DNA of 64,000 bases from the NCBI RefSeq assembly GCF_000590475.1, contig NZ_CP007441.1, forward strand, positions 3,168,660 through 3,232,659. Reading direction: 5' to 3'. Origin of the DNA: Stutzerimonas stutzeri. Its GTDB lineage: Bacteria > Pseudomonadota > Gammaproteobacteria > Pseudomonadales > Pseudomonadaceae. This document shows, piece after piece, positions 1-8,839 of the stretch; within the stretch, counting starts at the first letter, position 1; every line of letters begins with the position of its first letter. The notes beneath the pieces are model-generated. The model did no database searches. It had not been told where the DNA came from and worked only from the letters and a program-made list of their open reading frames with translations. Both the position numbers and the translations under genes were made by a program.

Positions 1-239
1 TGGTCATCGACACCATCACGGCCGGCGGCAAGGACGACGGCCCTATTCCTCAGCGCGTTTTCTGGTGTGTTTTCGAAGGTCTGGTCGCCATCGCCCTGCT
101 GCTGGGCGGCGGCCTCAAAGCGTTGCAATCCATGGTGGTGACGACCGGCTTCCCGTTCACCTTTGTCCTGCTGCTGATGTGCGTCAGCATCGTCATCGGT
201 CTGAAGAGCGAGCTCGTCGTGGTACCGCGCCGACGCTGA
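1..239 (+). CDS. BCCT family osmolyte transporter, C-terminal fragment
   Basis: The reading frame is open from the window edge (first full codon at base 3) to TGA at 237-239, so only the last 78 residues are seen. They start VIDTITAGG, then QRVFW, an EG-containing membrane helix rich in Gly and Leu, and a TTGFPF-type segment before a last hydrophobic helix. This is the pattern of the final two helices of betaine/choline/carnitine transporters, which bring in quaternary ammonium osmoprotectants using ion gradients. The substrate cannot be told from this fragment. The gene converges on katG, with a hairpin between them. Confidence 0.8.
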   Translation, partial: VIDTITAGGKDDGPIPQRVFWCVFEGLVAIALLLGGGLKALQSMVVTTGFPFTFVLLLMCVSIVIGLKSELVVVPRRR

Positions 240-320
240 CGCAGAGGCAACGCGATTAGATCGTGCCCCGCCTCGTAGCCCATTTAGCGAGGTGGGAAGT
301 CGCGAGGTGGCCTGAAACAA

Positions 321-350
321 ACGCGTGGAAAAGGCTTCGCCGTTTTCCAC
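321..350. repeat. Perfect 10-bp inverted repeat between convergent genes
   Basis: GCGTGGAAAA and TTTTCCACGC flank a GC-rich loop that can itself pair (GGC/GCC). It lies between the ends of the BCCT gene and katG. There is no T-run beyond the stem on either side, apart from the T and A stretches inside it. It may be a bidirectional terminator or a REP-like element of the type scattered in pseudomonads. Confidence 0.6.
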
Positions 351-443
351 GCTACAGAATTCATTTTGGAACGCACGTGCGTCTTGGGATCGAGCTCGTT
401 GGCGGCGCCCTGAGGCGCCGCCGCGAGGTTTAGGTGGAGAGGT

Positions 444-2675
444 TTAGGCGGAGAGTTTCTGGCTGAAAATATCCGCTGGCTTGCCAATGTCCATCCGGTC
501 CGCGTTCATCACCTTGTCCCAGGCTTTGACGAAGTCATGCACGAACTTCTCGTTGCCGTCGGCCATGCCGTACACCTCGGCTTGCGCGCGCAGCTCCGAT
601 TGCGAACCGAAGATGAGGTCCACGCGGGTGGCGGTCCAGGTGGGTTGGCGGGTTTTGCGGTCGAGGCCCTGGAAGCGGTTCTTGTGCTCGGTCGCGGTCC
701 ACTCGTTCGTCATGTCCAGCAGGTTGACGAAGAAGTCGTTGGTTAGCGTGCCCACGCGATTGGTGAAGACGCCTTCCTTGCCACCGTCCGCGTTGGTGCC
801 GAGCACGCGCATGCCGCCGACCAAAGCGGTCATTTCCGGCGCGCTGAGCCGCAGCAGATGGGCCTTGTCGACGAGCGCTTCCTCGGGCGCCATGAAGTGG
901 GCTTCGTAGTAATGATTACGGAAGCCGTCCGCGACCGGGCGCAGCGCTTCGAACGATTGCGCGTCAGTCCATTCCTCCAGCGCATCCATCCGTCCGGGCG
1001 TGAACGGCACCTTGACGTTAACCCCACCCTCCTGCGCGGCCTTCTCGATCGCGGCGCAGCCAGCTAGCACGATCAGGTCGGCCATGGAAACCTTCTTGCC
1101 GCCACTGGCCGAGCCGTTGAACTCGCCCTGGATCTCGGTGAGCTTCTCGAGCACGCGAGCCAGGAGTGCCGGGTTGTTTTCCTGCCAGTCCTTCTGCGGC
1201 GCGAAGCGAATGCGCGCGCCATTGGCGCCGCCGCGCTTGTCCGAGCCGCGATAGGTCGATGCCGAAGCCCAGGCGACCGACACCAGATCAGAGACCGAAA
1301 AGCCCATGCCCAGCAGTTTCTGCTTGAGCGAGGCGATGTCCGCGTCATCGATAACCGGGTGATCGCACTCGGGGATCGGGTCCTGCCAGATCAGCGTTTC
1401 CTTCGGCACCAGCGGCCCGAGGTAGCGCGCGATCGGGCCCATGTCACGGTGGGTCAGCTTGAACCAGGCGCGGGCGAAGGCATCGGCAAACTCCTCCGGA
1501 TTTTCCAGGAAATGCCGCGAGATCGGTTCATAGATCGGATCGAAGCGCAGTGCCAGGTCCGAGGTCAGCATGGTCGGCTTGCGCTTCTTGTTCGGGTCGA
1601 ACGGGTCGGGAATGATTTCGCCGACATCCTTGGCTTGCCACTGATGCGCGCCGGCCGGACTCTTGGTCAGTTCCCACTCGAAGTTGAACAAGTTTTCAAA
1701 GAAGTAATTCGACCACTTCGTCGGGGTCTGGCTCCAGATCACTTCAAGGCCGGAGGTGATGGCGTCGCCACCGACCCCGCTCTGGAACTTGCTGCGCCAC
1801 CCCAGGCCTTGATCCTCGATGACGGCGCCTTCCGGCTCAGGCCCCATCAGCGAGGGGTCGCCTGCGCCGTGGGTCTTGCCGAAGGTATGGCCACCGGCGA
1901 TCAGCGCCACGGTTTCGTAGTCATTCATCGCCATGCGCGCGAAGGTTTCGCGAATGTCGATGGCCGAGGCCTTCGGATCAGGGTTGGCGTTCGGGCCTTC
2001 CGGGTTTACATAGATCAAGCCCATCTGCACCGCGCCAAGGCCCGGGTGCAATTGGCGTTCGCCACTGTAGCGCTCATCGCCCAGCCAGGTGCCCTCAGGC
2101 CCCCAGTACAATTCTTCCGGCTCCCAAGTATCGGCGCGTCCACCGGCGAAACCGAACGTCTTGAAACCCATGGATTCGAGCGCGACGTTGCCGGTGAGGA
2201 CGAACAGATCGGCCCACGACAATTTGCGCCCGTACTTCTGTTTGATCGGCCACAGCAGGCGCCGCGCCTTGTCGAGCGAGGCGTTGTCCGGCCAGCTATT
2301 AAGCGGCGCGAAGCGCTGTTGACCGCCGCCGGCGCCGCCGCGGCCATCGGTGATTCGGTAAGTACCAGCACTGTGCCAGGCGAGCCGGATGAACAGACCG
2401 CCGTAATGACCGAAGTCGGCTGGCCACCAGTCCTGCGAGTCGGTCATCACCTGATGCAGGTCGGCGATCACCGCATCGAGATCGAGGGAATTGAACGCGG
2501 CGGCATAGTCGAAATCGCCGCCGTAGGGATTGGAGCGCGGCGAGTGTTGATTGAGTGAATTGAGACTCAGCGCCTCAGGCCACCAATCCCGATTACCTGG
2601 GCGTTTGCGGGGCGCACCAGCGCCATGACCGAGCGGGCACCCACCGCTAGCATTTTCTCCAGACTCAGCGTTCAT
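444..2675 (-). CDS. katG: Catalase-peroxidase KatG
   Basis: A bifunctional haem enzyme that breaks down hydrogen peroxide and also works as a peroxidase; cytoplasmic oxidative-stress defence. At 743 residues it is full length for the family, with an active N-terminal and a duplicated C-terminal peroxidase domain. The distal pocket is visible as RLAWHSAGTYR (Arg97, Trp100, His101). Tyr222 in LIYVNPEGPN and Met248 in FARMAMNDYE should form the Trp-Tyr-Met adduct needed for catalase activity, and His263 in GGHTFGKTHG is the proximal haem ligand. The spacing matches characterised KatG proteins. AGGAG lies a few bases before the ATG. It seems to be monocistronic, with a 558-bp upstream gap. No OxyR site was identified with confidence. 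Confidence 0.97.
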   Translation of the reverse strand: MNAESGENASGGCPLGHGAGAPRKRPGNRDWWPEALSLNSLNQHSPRSNPYGGDFDYAAAFNSLDLDAVIADLHQVMTDSQDWWPADFGHYGGLFIRLAWHSAGTYRITDGRGGAGGGQQRFAPLNSWPDNASLDKARRLLWPIKQKYGRKLSWADLFVLTGNVALESMGFKTFGFAGGRADTWEPEELYWGPEGTWLGDERYSGERQLHPGLGAVQMGLIYVNPEGPNANPDPKASAIDIRETFARMAMNDYETVALIAGGHTFGKTHGAGDPSLMGPEPEGAVIEDQGLGWRSKFQSGVGGDAITSGLEVIWSQTPTKWSNYFFENLFNFEWELTKSPAGAHQWQAKDVGEIIPDPFDPNKKRKPTMLTSDLALRFDPIYEPISRHFLENPEEFADAFARAWFKLTHRDMGPIARYLGPLVPKETLIWQDPIPECDHPVIDDADIASLKQKLLGMGFSVSDLVSVAWASASTYRGSDKRGGANGARIRFAPQKDWQENNPALLARVLEKLTEIQGEFNGSASGGKKVSMADLIVLAGCAAIEKAAQEGGVNVKVPFTPGRMDALEEWTDAQSFEALRPVADGFRNHYYEAHFMAPEEALVDKAHLLRLSAPEMTALVGGMRVLGTNADGGKEGVFTNRVGTLTNDFFVNLLDMTNEWTATEHKNRFQGLDRKTRQPTWTATRVDLIFGSQSELRAQAEVYGMADGNEKFVHDFVKAWDKVMNADRMDIGKPADIFSQKLSA

Positions 2676-3233
2676 GTTCTGCTCCTATGGTTGTCGTTGA
2701 CGCGTTCACGCGCCGCTCAATGAACTTAGCACTTGGCCAAGACCGACTGATCCATACAGTTAACAGCTTCCTAACGGCAAAATCCTTAAACGGTCTTGAA
2801 AGCGCCTGATAATGCGGCTTACAGCGGCCCGCGACTCTGTAAAAGGCGGGATATGAAATTTCGCTATGGGCGCGATAGTTCCAATGCACTGCCCTCCTGC
2901 CGCGTGCCGGTCGAAATAAATTAGGAAAGGGGATTAAAGTCGACGCCTGAGATAGCGCTCTCCCATCAGCGTCGTCGCAATCAGCTGCCATCTCGCTCAT
3001 CGCCCGGTACAACGCGGTATTTCTGCACGTCCTGGAGCCGCTGCCGGATCACCCTCGCCTATCTGAACCCTCCACCGTCGGAATCAGTACGGAGTCGTAG
3101 GGTTCACGCGTTGCTTATCCACCAAGCCATACCAGCCGCCCTTGCATAAGGCGAGCAGCTGTAAATTCGGCGAAAGAGCGTCATTGACTCTAGACGCTTA
3201 CCATGGCTTGCGAAAGCTTCCGTCAGACAAGCA
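2676..3233. other. Intergenic region upstream of katG, no gene seen
   Basis: About 560 bp with no convincing coding frame and no tRNA-like fold seen. A 115-residue ORF on the minus strand (2665-3012) overlaps the katG start and has no family-like features, so it is not called. The katG promoter must lie here. Confidence 0.6.
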
Positions 3234-3977
3234 TCAACGCTTCACGCAAACAAATATCGCGTTCCCAGACGTTTGGTTCCAAGGCATGATTCTTTCGTAA
3301 TCATGCTCGAGCGCATGAACTTCGAAGGTCGGCTGCAACAGCTCTTTGAGCTCCCCGAAGCTCACCGCCACCATGCGGTGCTCGTCCTGCCAAATCTGGC
3401 TTCCGTCGACAGCTGTCTTTTCAATGCGCAGTTTCAAAAGCTGCTGCTCGCCAGTGCCTGGGTAGTGCCAAGCGGAGCTGAAATTGAACAGACCATTGGC
3501 ATGCCGGGCGCTGTGCGAGACGAACGAGCGGTTGTCGATGCTGTGCTTGTCCACCGCGTTGAAGCAGAACAGCCCGCCCGCCGCCAAGGCGCCGTGCACG
3601 CTGGCGATACAGGCTTTCAGCCGCTCGACGCTCCCGCTGTAGTGGATGGAATACAGAAAGCAGGTGATCAGGTCGACCGGCCGATCCAGGGTGAAAGCGC
3701 ACATGTCCTGCACGGCAAAGCGCGCTTCCGGGCAGCGCAGGGCCGCACGGTCGAGCATCGGCTGATTGATATCGAGCCCGCCGCTCGTATAGCCGGCATC
3801 GATGAAATGCCGCACGTGCGGTCCGGTGCCACAGGCGAGATCCAGATGCCGCCGGCCGCCATTGCCGAATAGCTGCTGGAGTCGCTGAATACAGTGGCTC
3901 TGCGCGCGGTAATCGATATCGGCGCACATGAGGTCGTAATAGCCCGACAGGTCGGTATACAGAGCATTGCCGGGCAT
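3234..3977 (-). CDS. Class I SAM-dependent methyltransferase
   Basis: A 247-residue protein starting with the YDLM-type segment common in small-molecule methyltransferases. SAM-binding motif I is HLDLACGTGPHVRHF (about residues 44-58), the acidic residue of motif II is in GGLDINQPML, and a motif IV-like VDLITCFLYSIHY follows. The C-terminal half is a mixed cap typical of YjiC/UbiE-like enzymes. The substrate is unknown and the neighbours give no clue. It stands alone on the minus strand, with an AGG-containing ribosome site just upstream of the ATG. Confidence 0.85.
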   Translation of the reverse strand: MPGNALYTDLSGYYDLMCADIDYRAQSHCIQRLQQLFGNGGRRHLDLACGTGPHVRHFIDAGYTSGGLDINQPMLDRAALRCPEARFAVQDMCAFTLDRPVDLITCFLYSIHYSGSVERLKACIASVHGALAAGGLFCFNAVDKHSIDNRSFVSHSARHANGLFNFSSAWHYPGTGEQQLLKLRIEKTAVDGSQIWQDEHRMVAVSFGELKELLQPTFEVHALEHDYERIMPWNQTSGNAIFVCVKR

Positions 3978-4144
3978 GATGGCCTGCTGGTCGAGCGGGA
4001 GCGTTGAGGGGCGCGCATCATAATCTCAACCCCGCCACGGTGGAATGGCCATATCACGACTGTGGCGTCCATGAGGAAGGTGGCCGATTGCTTGCGGCTG
4101 ACAGGCACCCTGAAGCTCCGCCACCATCCTCGCGGTGCAATCAA

Positions 4145-4591
4145 TTATTCATCCGCAATCTCTGCCTCGACCAACTTCGCCAGGAGCGCCAGCGATTCCT
4201 GCCAACCGAGGTAGCAGGCCTCGGCTGGAATGACGTCCGGGACGCCTGCCTGAGTGATGTTCAGTTCGGTACCGCAGGATACCGGCGTGAAGGTCACGGT
4301 CACTTCCATGGCGCCGGACAGGCCCGGATCATCGAACCTGTCTTCATAGCGGATTCGCTGGTTTTCCAGCAGCTCAAGATACTGGCCACCGAAGCTGTGG
4401 GTCGCACCCGTGGAGAAATTGGTGAAGGACATCCTGTAACTGCCACCAACACGGGCATCGAGCTCATGCACCTTGCCAGTGAAGCCATTCGGGGGCATCC
4501 ATTTGGCCTTGGCGTCTGGATCGAGAAACGCGCGGTAGAGGCGATCGGGCGAAGTTCGCAAGACGCGGTGAAGGCGGATCGTGCTGGGCAT
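4145..4591 (-). CDS. SRPBCC (AHSA1-type) domain protein
   Basis: A 148-residue single-domain protein. It opens with IRLHRVLRTSPDRLYRAFLD, then KAKWMPPNGF and GGSYRMSF, and ends in GWQESLALLAKLVEAE. This is the START/Bet v1-like fold of the activator-of-Hsp90-ATPase homology family, which forms a hydrophobic ligand pocket. The biochemical role in bacteria is mostly unknown, and such genes often sit with ArsR regulators, which are not seen here. AGGAG lies 6 bases before the ATG. Confidence 0.85.
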   Translation of the reverse strand: MPSTIRLHRVLRTSPDRLYRAFLDPDAKAKWMPPNGFTGKVHELDARVGGSYRMSFTNFSTGATHSFGGQYLELLENQRIRYEDRFDDPGLSGAMEVTVTFTPVSCGTELNITQAGVPDVIPAEACYLGWQESLALLAKLVEAEIADE

Positions 4592-4667
4592 GGCTGTCTC
4601 CTTTGGTTGCGGGTTTGCCTTGATGGCCTTGATAGTCGAACGAAGGAGAACGATTTCGACGCCACGC

Positions 4668-4817
4668 TTACTTCTTTACGCGCACCTCGTATTTGTGAGC
4701 GGCCCATCCTGAGCACCAAGCGATGTGCCCGCATCGGCCTGGCGCGCCTTCGATGTTCTGCACATTCATCGGATACGAGCGCGCCGAAGGTTCATCACCG
4801 ATAACAATGAGGTCCAT
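4668..4817 (-). CDS. Possible small protein downstream of the TetR gene
   Basis: A 49-residue ORF starting MDLIVIGDEPSARSYP and ending HKYEVRVKK, beginning 11 bases after the stop of the TetR gene on the same strand. Codon choice looks like the host (GCG, CGC, ATC, GAA, GGC), and two cysteines and three tryptophan/histidine positions cluster in CGHIAWCSGWAAH. The ribosome site is weak and the family is not recognised. It could be the remnant of a longer gene. Confidence 0.3.
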   Translation of the reverse strand: MDLIVIGDEPSARSYPMNVQNIEGAPGRCGHIAWCSGWAAHKYEVRVKK

Positions 4818-4828
4818 CAGGCATTGCC

Positions 4829-5485
4829 CTAACCAACCTCGATCAAGTGCGGACAAGCCACGTCGTTCGAGCCGGAGAGCGAGTGGAGGCACAAATGTTC
4901 CATGGTGGCGGCCCAGGCTTGCATGCGATCCGCTTCGAGCTGCACCAGCATGGCGTAGCGACGCCCGCCCCATACCGAAAGATGAAGTGCTTCCAGGGTC
5001 GCAGCAGTCGGGCGCACCGGCAGATCAGTCGCCACGTCGATGACTCGGTGCCAGGCGCCCAACAGATCCTCATAGGCCCGGCGCTGGTGTTTGAGCTCGG
5101 CCACCAGTGTTTCCAGTTCGAGCATATCCGGGTGGAACCACGGCAGCTGCGGCTCGACCCCGGCAAGCGTGCGTACCAGTCGCCGGATACGTTCAGGCCA
5201 GGCCAGCGCCGTTGGCTTTACCGCTTGCGCGTCGATGGCTTCCAGCATTTGCTCAACGCAATAGCGCACGTAGCCCGAGTGCAACGCGTGCTTGCTGGGG
5301 AAATAGTCGTACAGGGTGCCGATGGCCACGCCGGCTTCCAAGGCGACCGCACGGGTCGTCAAACGAGACCAGCCGTCGCGCTGCCATATCCGAACATAGC
5401 TGTCGAAAATGGCCTGAACCGTGACCTTGGCGCGCTGCTGGGTAGGCCGTTTGAGCGGCTTGGCGCTCGGCAATCGTGTGCTCAT
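4829..5485 (-). CDS. TetR/AcrR family transcriptional regulator
   Basis: A 218-residue regulator with the N-terminal TetR helix-turn-helix: AIFDSYVRIWQRDGWSRLTTRAVALEAGV, then GTLYDYFPSKHALHSGYV (about residues 25-70 from the chosen ATG). The C-terminal domain would bind an unknown ligand. It is divergent from the DUF2855 gene with only 74 bp between the starts, so it probably controls that gene and itself. An upstream in-frame ATG at 5536 would add 17 residues, but these lie outside the conserved fold. Neither start has a strong ribosome site, so the start is uncertain. Confidence 0.85.
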   Translation of the reverse strand: MSTRLPSAKPLKRPTQQRAKVTVQAIFDSYVRIWQRDGWSRLTTRAVALEAGVAIGTLYDYFPSKHALHSGYVRYCVEQMLEAIDAQAVKPTALAWPERIRRLVRTLAGVEPQLPWFHPDMLELETLVAELKHQRRAYEDLLGAWHRVIDVATDLPVRPTAATLEALHLSVWGGRRYAMLVQLEADRMQAWAATMEHLCLHSLSGSNDVACPHLIEVG

Positions 5486-5559
5486 GGAATCCGAACCCGG
5501 CGATGAAACGAAAGGATTACAGTCAATGCCATCCATTTACGAACCCCAAGGTGCCATCG

Positions 5560-6663
5560 ATGAGCGTCATTCGCCAGTTGCAGAACAACAAGAAGAACAT
5601 GGAGCAGACCCGCATTCAGAACCGGCCGATCCCGGAGCTGAAGGCCGGCGAAGCCCTGCTGCGGATCAGCCGATTGGCGCTGACCACGAACAATGTCACC
5701 TACGCAGCATTCGGCGACACCCCTCACCTGCGCTATTGGGACTTCTACCCGACTGGCGACGCCGAGTGGTTCCACATGCCAGCGTGGGGCTTCGCCGAAG
5801 TCGTGAAAAGCACAGTCGATGGTCTGGCGAAAGATGAACGCTTCTATGGCTTCTGGCCGATCGCCAGCCATATCGTCATGCAACCGGTACGAGTTACCGA
5901 ACGTGGATTTTACGACGGTGCGGAACATCGGCTCGCGCTGACATCGGCTTACAACCAATACCAGCGCATCAGCAGCGACGACGCCTACCGCGCCGGGAGG
6001 GAGAACTACCAGATGCTGTTGCGCCCGTTGTTCATCACCTCGTTCATGCTGGCCGATTTCCTCGACGACAACGCCTTCTTCGGTGCCCGGCAGATCCTGA
6101 TGTCCAGCGCCTCAAGCAAGACGGCATACGGCACGGCCTTCTGCCTGCAGGACAATCCGACCGTGCAGTTGATCGGCCTAACCTCTCCCGGCAATACCGA
6201 GTTCGTGCAAAGCCTGGGCTGTTATCGCCAGGCGCTCGGCTACGACCAGCTCGGCTCGCTCGACCCAAGCGTACCCACCCTGTACGTGGACTTCTCCGGC
6301 AGCACCAGCCTTCGACGTCAGGTCCATGCGCACTTCAAGGACGCGCTGGTTTATGACTGCTATGCCGGATCGGCGCAGAACCAGGACTATGCCGAGCCCG
6401 ACCAAGCGTTGTCCGGCCCGCAGCCACAACCCTATTTCGCGCCCTACCAGATCAAGAAACGCAACGCCGACTGGGGCGCCGCCGAGGTGACACGCCGCTT
6501 CAACGAGGCGCAACTGGCATTTATCGCTCGGGTAAGCGATACGCAGCAGCCTTGGATGCAGGTGAACGAGCACGCCGGCCTCGAAGCGGCGCAGTCGCTG
6601 GCCGAATCTTTGATCAACGGTGAGATAAACCCGCTGGAGGGCCACGCGGTGATGCTCGACTGA
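5560..6663 (+). CDS. DUF2855 family protein
   Basis: A 367-residue protein of the DUF2855 family. These resemble the medium-chain reductase fold with a degenerate nucleotide-binding domain, and their function is unknown. Recognisable parts are LRISRLALTTNNVTYAAFGD near the N terminus, YWDFYP, the GFAEVV segment, ILMSSASSKTAYGTAF (the Rossmann-like turn) and VYDCYAG. The ATG at 5560 is chosen because it has AAGG upstream and leaves an intergenic space for the divergent TetR gene. An ATG at 5476 would overlap the TetR coding region. Its likely regulator is the divergent TetR protein. Confidence 0.85.
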   Translation: MSVIRQLQNNKKNMEQTRIQNRPIPELKAGEALLRISRLALTTNNVTYAAFGDTPHLRYWDFYPTGDAEWFHMPAWGFAEVVKSTVDGLAKDERFYGFWPIASHIVMQPVRVTERGFYDGAEHRLALTSAYNQYQRISSDDAYRAGRENYQMLLRPLFITSFMLADFLDDNAFFGARQILMSSASSKTAYGTAFCLQDNPTVQLIGLTSPGNTEFVQSLGCYRQALGYDQLGSLDPSVPTLYVDFSGSTSLRRQVHAHFKDALVYDCYAGSAQNQDYAEPDQALSGPQPQPYFAPYQIKKRNADWGAAEVTRRFNEAQLAFIARVSDTQQPWMQVNEHAGLEAAQSLAESLINGEINPLEGHAVMLD

Positions 6664-6775
6664 GCACTCATCGCCGCTGCATAGGTAACGCCAGCCAAAC
6701 GCAGCAGGCCGCTACGGCTGGCATGTAACGAGCAAGCCGCTAGCCTGACTATCTGACTCACTCTGGGGGACGACG

Positions 6776-7162
6776 ATGACAGGCGACGAAATCACTGATT
6801 GTTACCGAGGCTACATCGCCTGTTTGAACAGCCGTAACTGGCCGGAGCTGGAGCGTTTCGTCCATGACGAGGTGCTCTACAACGGCAAATTCGTCGGGCT
6901 GGGTGGCTATCGCCAGATGCTCGAAGGTGACGTTCAAGCGATTCCCGATCTGCAATTCAATATCGGGCTGCTCATCGCCGAGCCGCCCCATGTGGCGGCA
7001 CAGCTGCGGTTCGCTTGCACACCCATCGGGGAGTTGTTCGGCTATGCGGTGAACGGAAAGCGAGTAGCCTTCATCGAAAACGTGTTCTACGAATTCGGCG
7101 AGGGAAAGATCCGAAGCGTCTGGTCAGTAATCGACAAGGCCGCTGTGGGCGATCAGCTCTGA
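6776..7162 (+). CDS. SnoaL-like / ester cyclase family protein
   Basis: A 128-residue NTF2-fold protein. YIACLNSRNWPELERFVHDEV at the start, GLGGYRQML, IPDLQFNIG and the closing GKIRSVWSVID are typical of the SnoaL-like ester cyclase group. Bacterial members may be hydrolases, isomerases or ligand-binding proteins, so no reaction is assigned. A strong GGGGGA ribosome site precedes the ATG. It is separated from the DUF2855 gene by 112 bp and probably has its own promoter. Confidence 0.85.
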   Translation: MTGDEITDCYRGYIACLNSRNWPELERFVHDEVLYNGKFVGLGGYRQMLEGDVQAIPDLQFNIGLLIAEPPHVAAQLRFACTPIGELFGYAVNGKRVAFIENVFYEFGEGKIRSVWSVIDKAAVGDQL

Positions 7163-7211
7163 TTGCGCGACGGCCAGCCGCTAGCGGGCCATAAACGTTG
7201 ATTCAGATTGG

Positions 7212-7613
7212 CTACCGCTGCCGCCGGCGCGACGTGCTTCTTGCCTGTAGCTGGTCCAGCGCAGTGGAGTTCTGCCTCGCCCAGTCGTAGATCATCTCGA
7301 TCGGTTGCACCATGAGCTTGCCCAGCGGCGACAGCGCATAGCTCACCGCCGGCGGCACCGAATCAATCGTGTGCCGCTCGATCAGCCCGCTCGCCTCTAG
7401 CTCGCGAAGCGTCTGAATCAGCATCTTCTTGGAGATGCCCGGTAGGCTGCGATGCAGCGCACCGCTGCGGGCAACGCCGCAGTGGCGCGCATGCAGGGTG
7501 TGCAAAATCATGCTTGTCCATTTGGTCGAGAAAAGCTCGAGCACGCGTCTCGGCGCGCAATCTTCACGCCACTGTTCTTCGTCAGAGCCGGGTTGCATGG
7601 GGATGGTTACCAT
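7212..7613 (-). CDS. HxlR family transcriptional regulator
   Basis: A winged-helix protein of about 133 residues. The HxlR core is visible as CAPRRVLELFSTKWTSMILHTL, LHRSLPGISKKMLIQTLRELEASGLIERH and PPAVSYALSPLG. HxlR proteins sense electrophiles or redox changes, often through a conserved Cys near the N terminus, and one is present before PRRVLE. It is divergent from the SDR gene at 7685. The ORF extends upstream to 7754, but that would run into the SDR gene, so ATG 7613 (or 7598) is taken as the start. Confidence 0.85.
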   Translation of the reverse strand: MVTIPMQPGSDEEQWREDCAPRRVLELFSTKWTSMILHTLHARHCGVARSGALHRSLPGISKKMLIQTLRELEASGLIERHTIDSVPPAVSYALSPLGKLMVQPIEMIYDWARQNSTALDQLQARSTSRRRQR

Positions 7614-7684
7614 TTGGTGCCGACTTGGATCGGCGTTTTCGAGTGGGTAAGGTGCAGGCCTGTTTCGTTTTGTGGGGGCTGGAC

Positions 7685-8746
7685 ATGACAAATCAAGCAC
7701 TGGTGGTCGGCGCGAGTGGCATCGTTGGCAGCGCGGTGTCGCGCCTGCTGGCAAAAGACGGCTGGGGGGTCGCCGGGCTGGCCCGTCGGCCGAACGCCGA
7801 AGCGGGTATCACGCCGATCAGCGCGGACCTGCTGGACCCATCCGCCCTGGCCGAAGCGTTGAAAAGCGTTTCGCCCACGCACATCTTTCTGACCACCTGG
7901 GCTCGCCAGGACAGCGAAGCGGAGAATATCCGCGTCAATGCGCAGATGGTGCGCAATGTGCTCGAAGCGGTCCGGCCGTCCGGCTCGATTCGCCACGTGG
8001 CACTGGTCACCGGCCTCAAGCATTACCTCGGTCCGTTCGAAGCCTATGGCAAGGGTTCGCTGCCGCAGACGCCGTTTCGTGAGGAACAGGGGCGGCTGGA
8101 CGTGGAGAACTTCTACTACGCGCAGGAAGACGAGGTGTTCGCGGCGGCAGACCGCGACGGCTTCAGCTGGAGCGTGCACCGGCCTCACACCATCACCGGC
8201 GTCGCCGTGGGCAACGCGATGAACATGGCGACTACGCTGGCCGTGTACGCCTCGATCTGCCGCTATACCAATCGACCCTTCCGCTTTCCGGGCTCGGATG
8301 TGCAGTGGAACAGCCTGACCGACATGACCGATGCCGATCAGCTGGCGCGGCACCTGCGCTGGGCCTCGACCACGCCAGCGGCGGCCAATCAGGCCTTCAA
8401 TATCGTCAATGGTGATGTGTTCCGCTGGAAGTGGATGTGGTCGCGCATTGCCGAGTGGTTCGGCATCGAGGCGGCGCCGTTCGATGGCCAGCCCGCCCCG
8501 CTGGAGCAGCAGATGGCAGACGACGCGGCCACCTGGACCGAGATGTCGAAGCAGTTCAGCCTGGCTGAGCCGGACATCGCCAAACTTATCTCGCCGTGGC
8601 ACACCGATGCGGATCTGGGCCGGCCTATCGAGGTGGTGACAGACATGAGCAAGAGCCGAAAGCTCGGCTTCCTGGATTACCAGGCGAGTGACGAGGCGTT
8701 CTTCGCGGTGTTCGACAAGCTGCGGGCCAACCGGCTCATTCCCTGA
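7685..8746 (+). CDS. SDR family oxidoreductase, PRISE-like
   Basis: A 353-residue extended short-chain dehydrogenase. The NADP-binding turn is ALVVGASGIVGSAVSRLL, followed by LARRP. The late WNSLTDMTDADQLARHLRWA, AFNIVNGDVFRWKWMWSRIAEWFG pattern is that of the progesterone-5-beta-reductase/iridoid-synthase-like group, which reduces enones. The natural substrate in bacteria is unknown. The ATG at 7685 has a GGGGG ribosome site, and longer starts would overlap the divergent HxlR gene, its probable regulator. The pair resembles other HxlR-controlled enone-reductase detoxification units; this link is inferred. Confidence 0.85.
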   Translation: MTNQALVVGASGIVGSAVSRLLAKDGWGVAGLARRPNAEAGITPISADLLDPSALAEALKSVSPTHIFLTTWARQDSEAENIRVNAQMVRNVLEAVRPSGSIRHVALVTGLKHYLGPFEAYGKGSLPQTPFREEQGRLDVENFYYAQEDEVFAAADRDGFSWSVHRPHTITGVAVGNAMNMATTLAVYASICRYTNRPFRFPGSDVQWNSLTDMTDADQLARHLRWASTTPAAANQAFNIVNGDVFRWKWMWSRIAEWFGIEAAPFDGQPAPLEQQMADDAATWTEMSKQFSLAEPDIAKLISPWHTDADLGRPIEVVTDMSKSRKLGFLDYQASDEAFFAVFDKLRANRLIP

Positions 8747-8839
8747 ACGACGCCAGACGGGGCTTTAGCGACCGCACCGCGCTCGCGCCGTATACTTGCG
8801 CGTTCCCGCGCAAGTACGCCTTTCTGTGAGCCGCACACC

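Noticed and set aside
1359..2558. 399-residue ORF antisense to katG
   Set aside because: Opposite a fully conserved KatG frame; no independent evidence.
2665..3012. 115-residue ORF overlapping the katG start
   Set aside because: Unusual composition, no family features, and it overlaps the katG start region.
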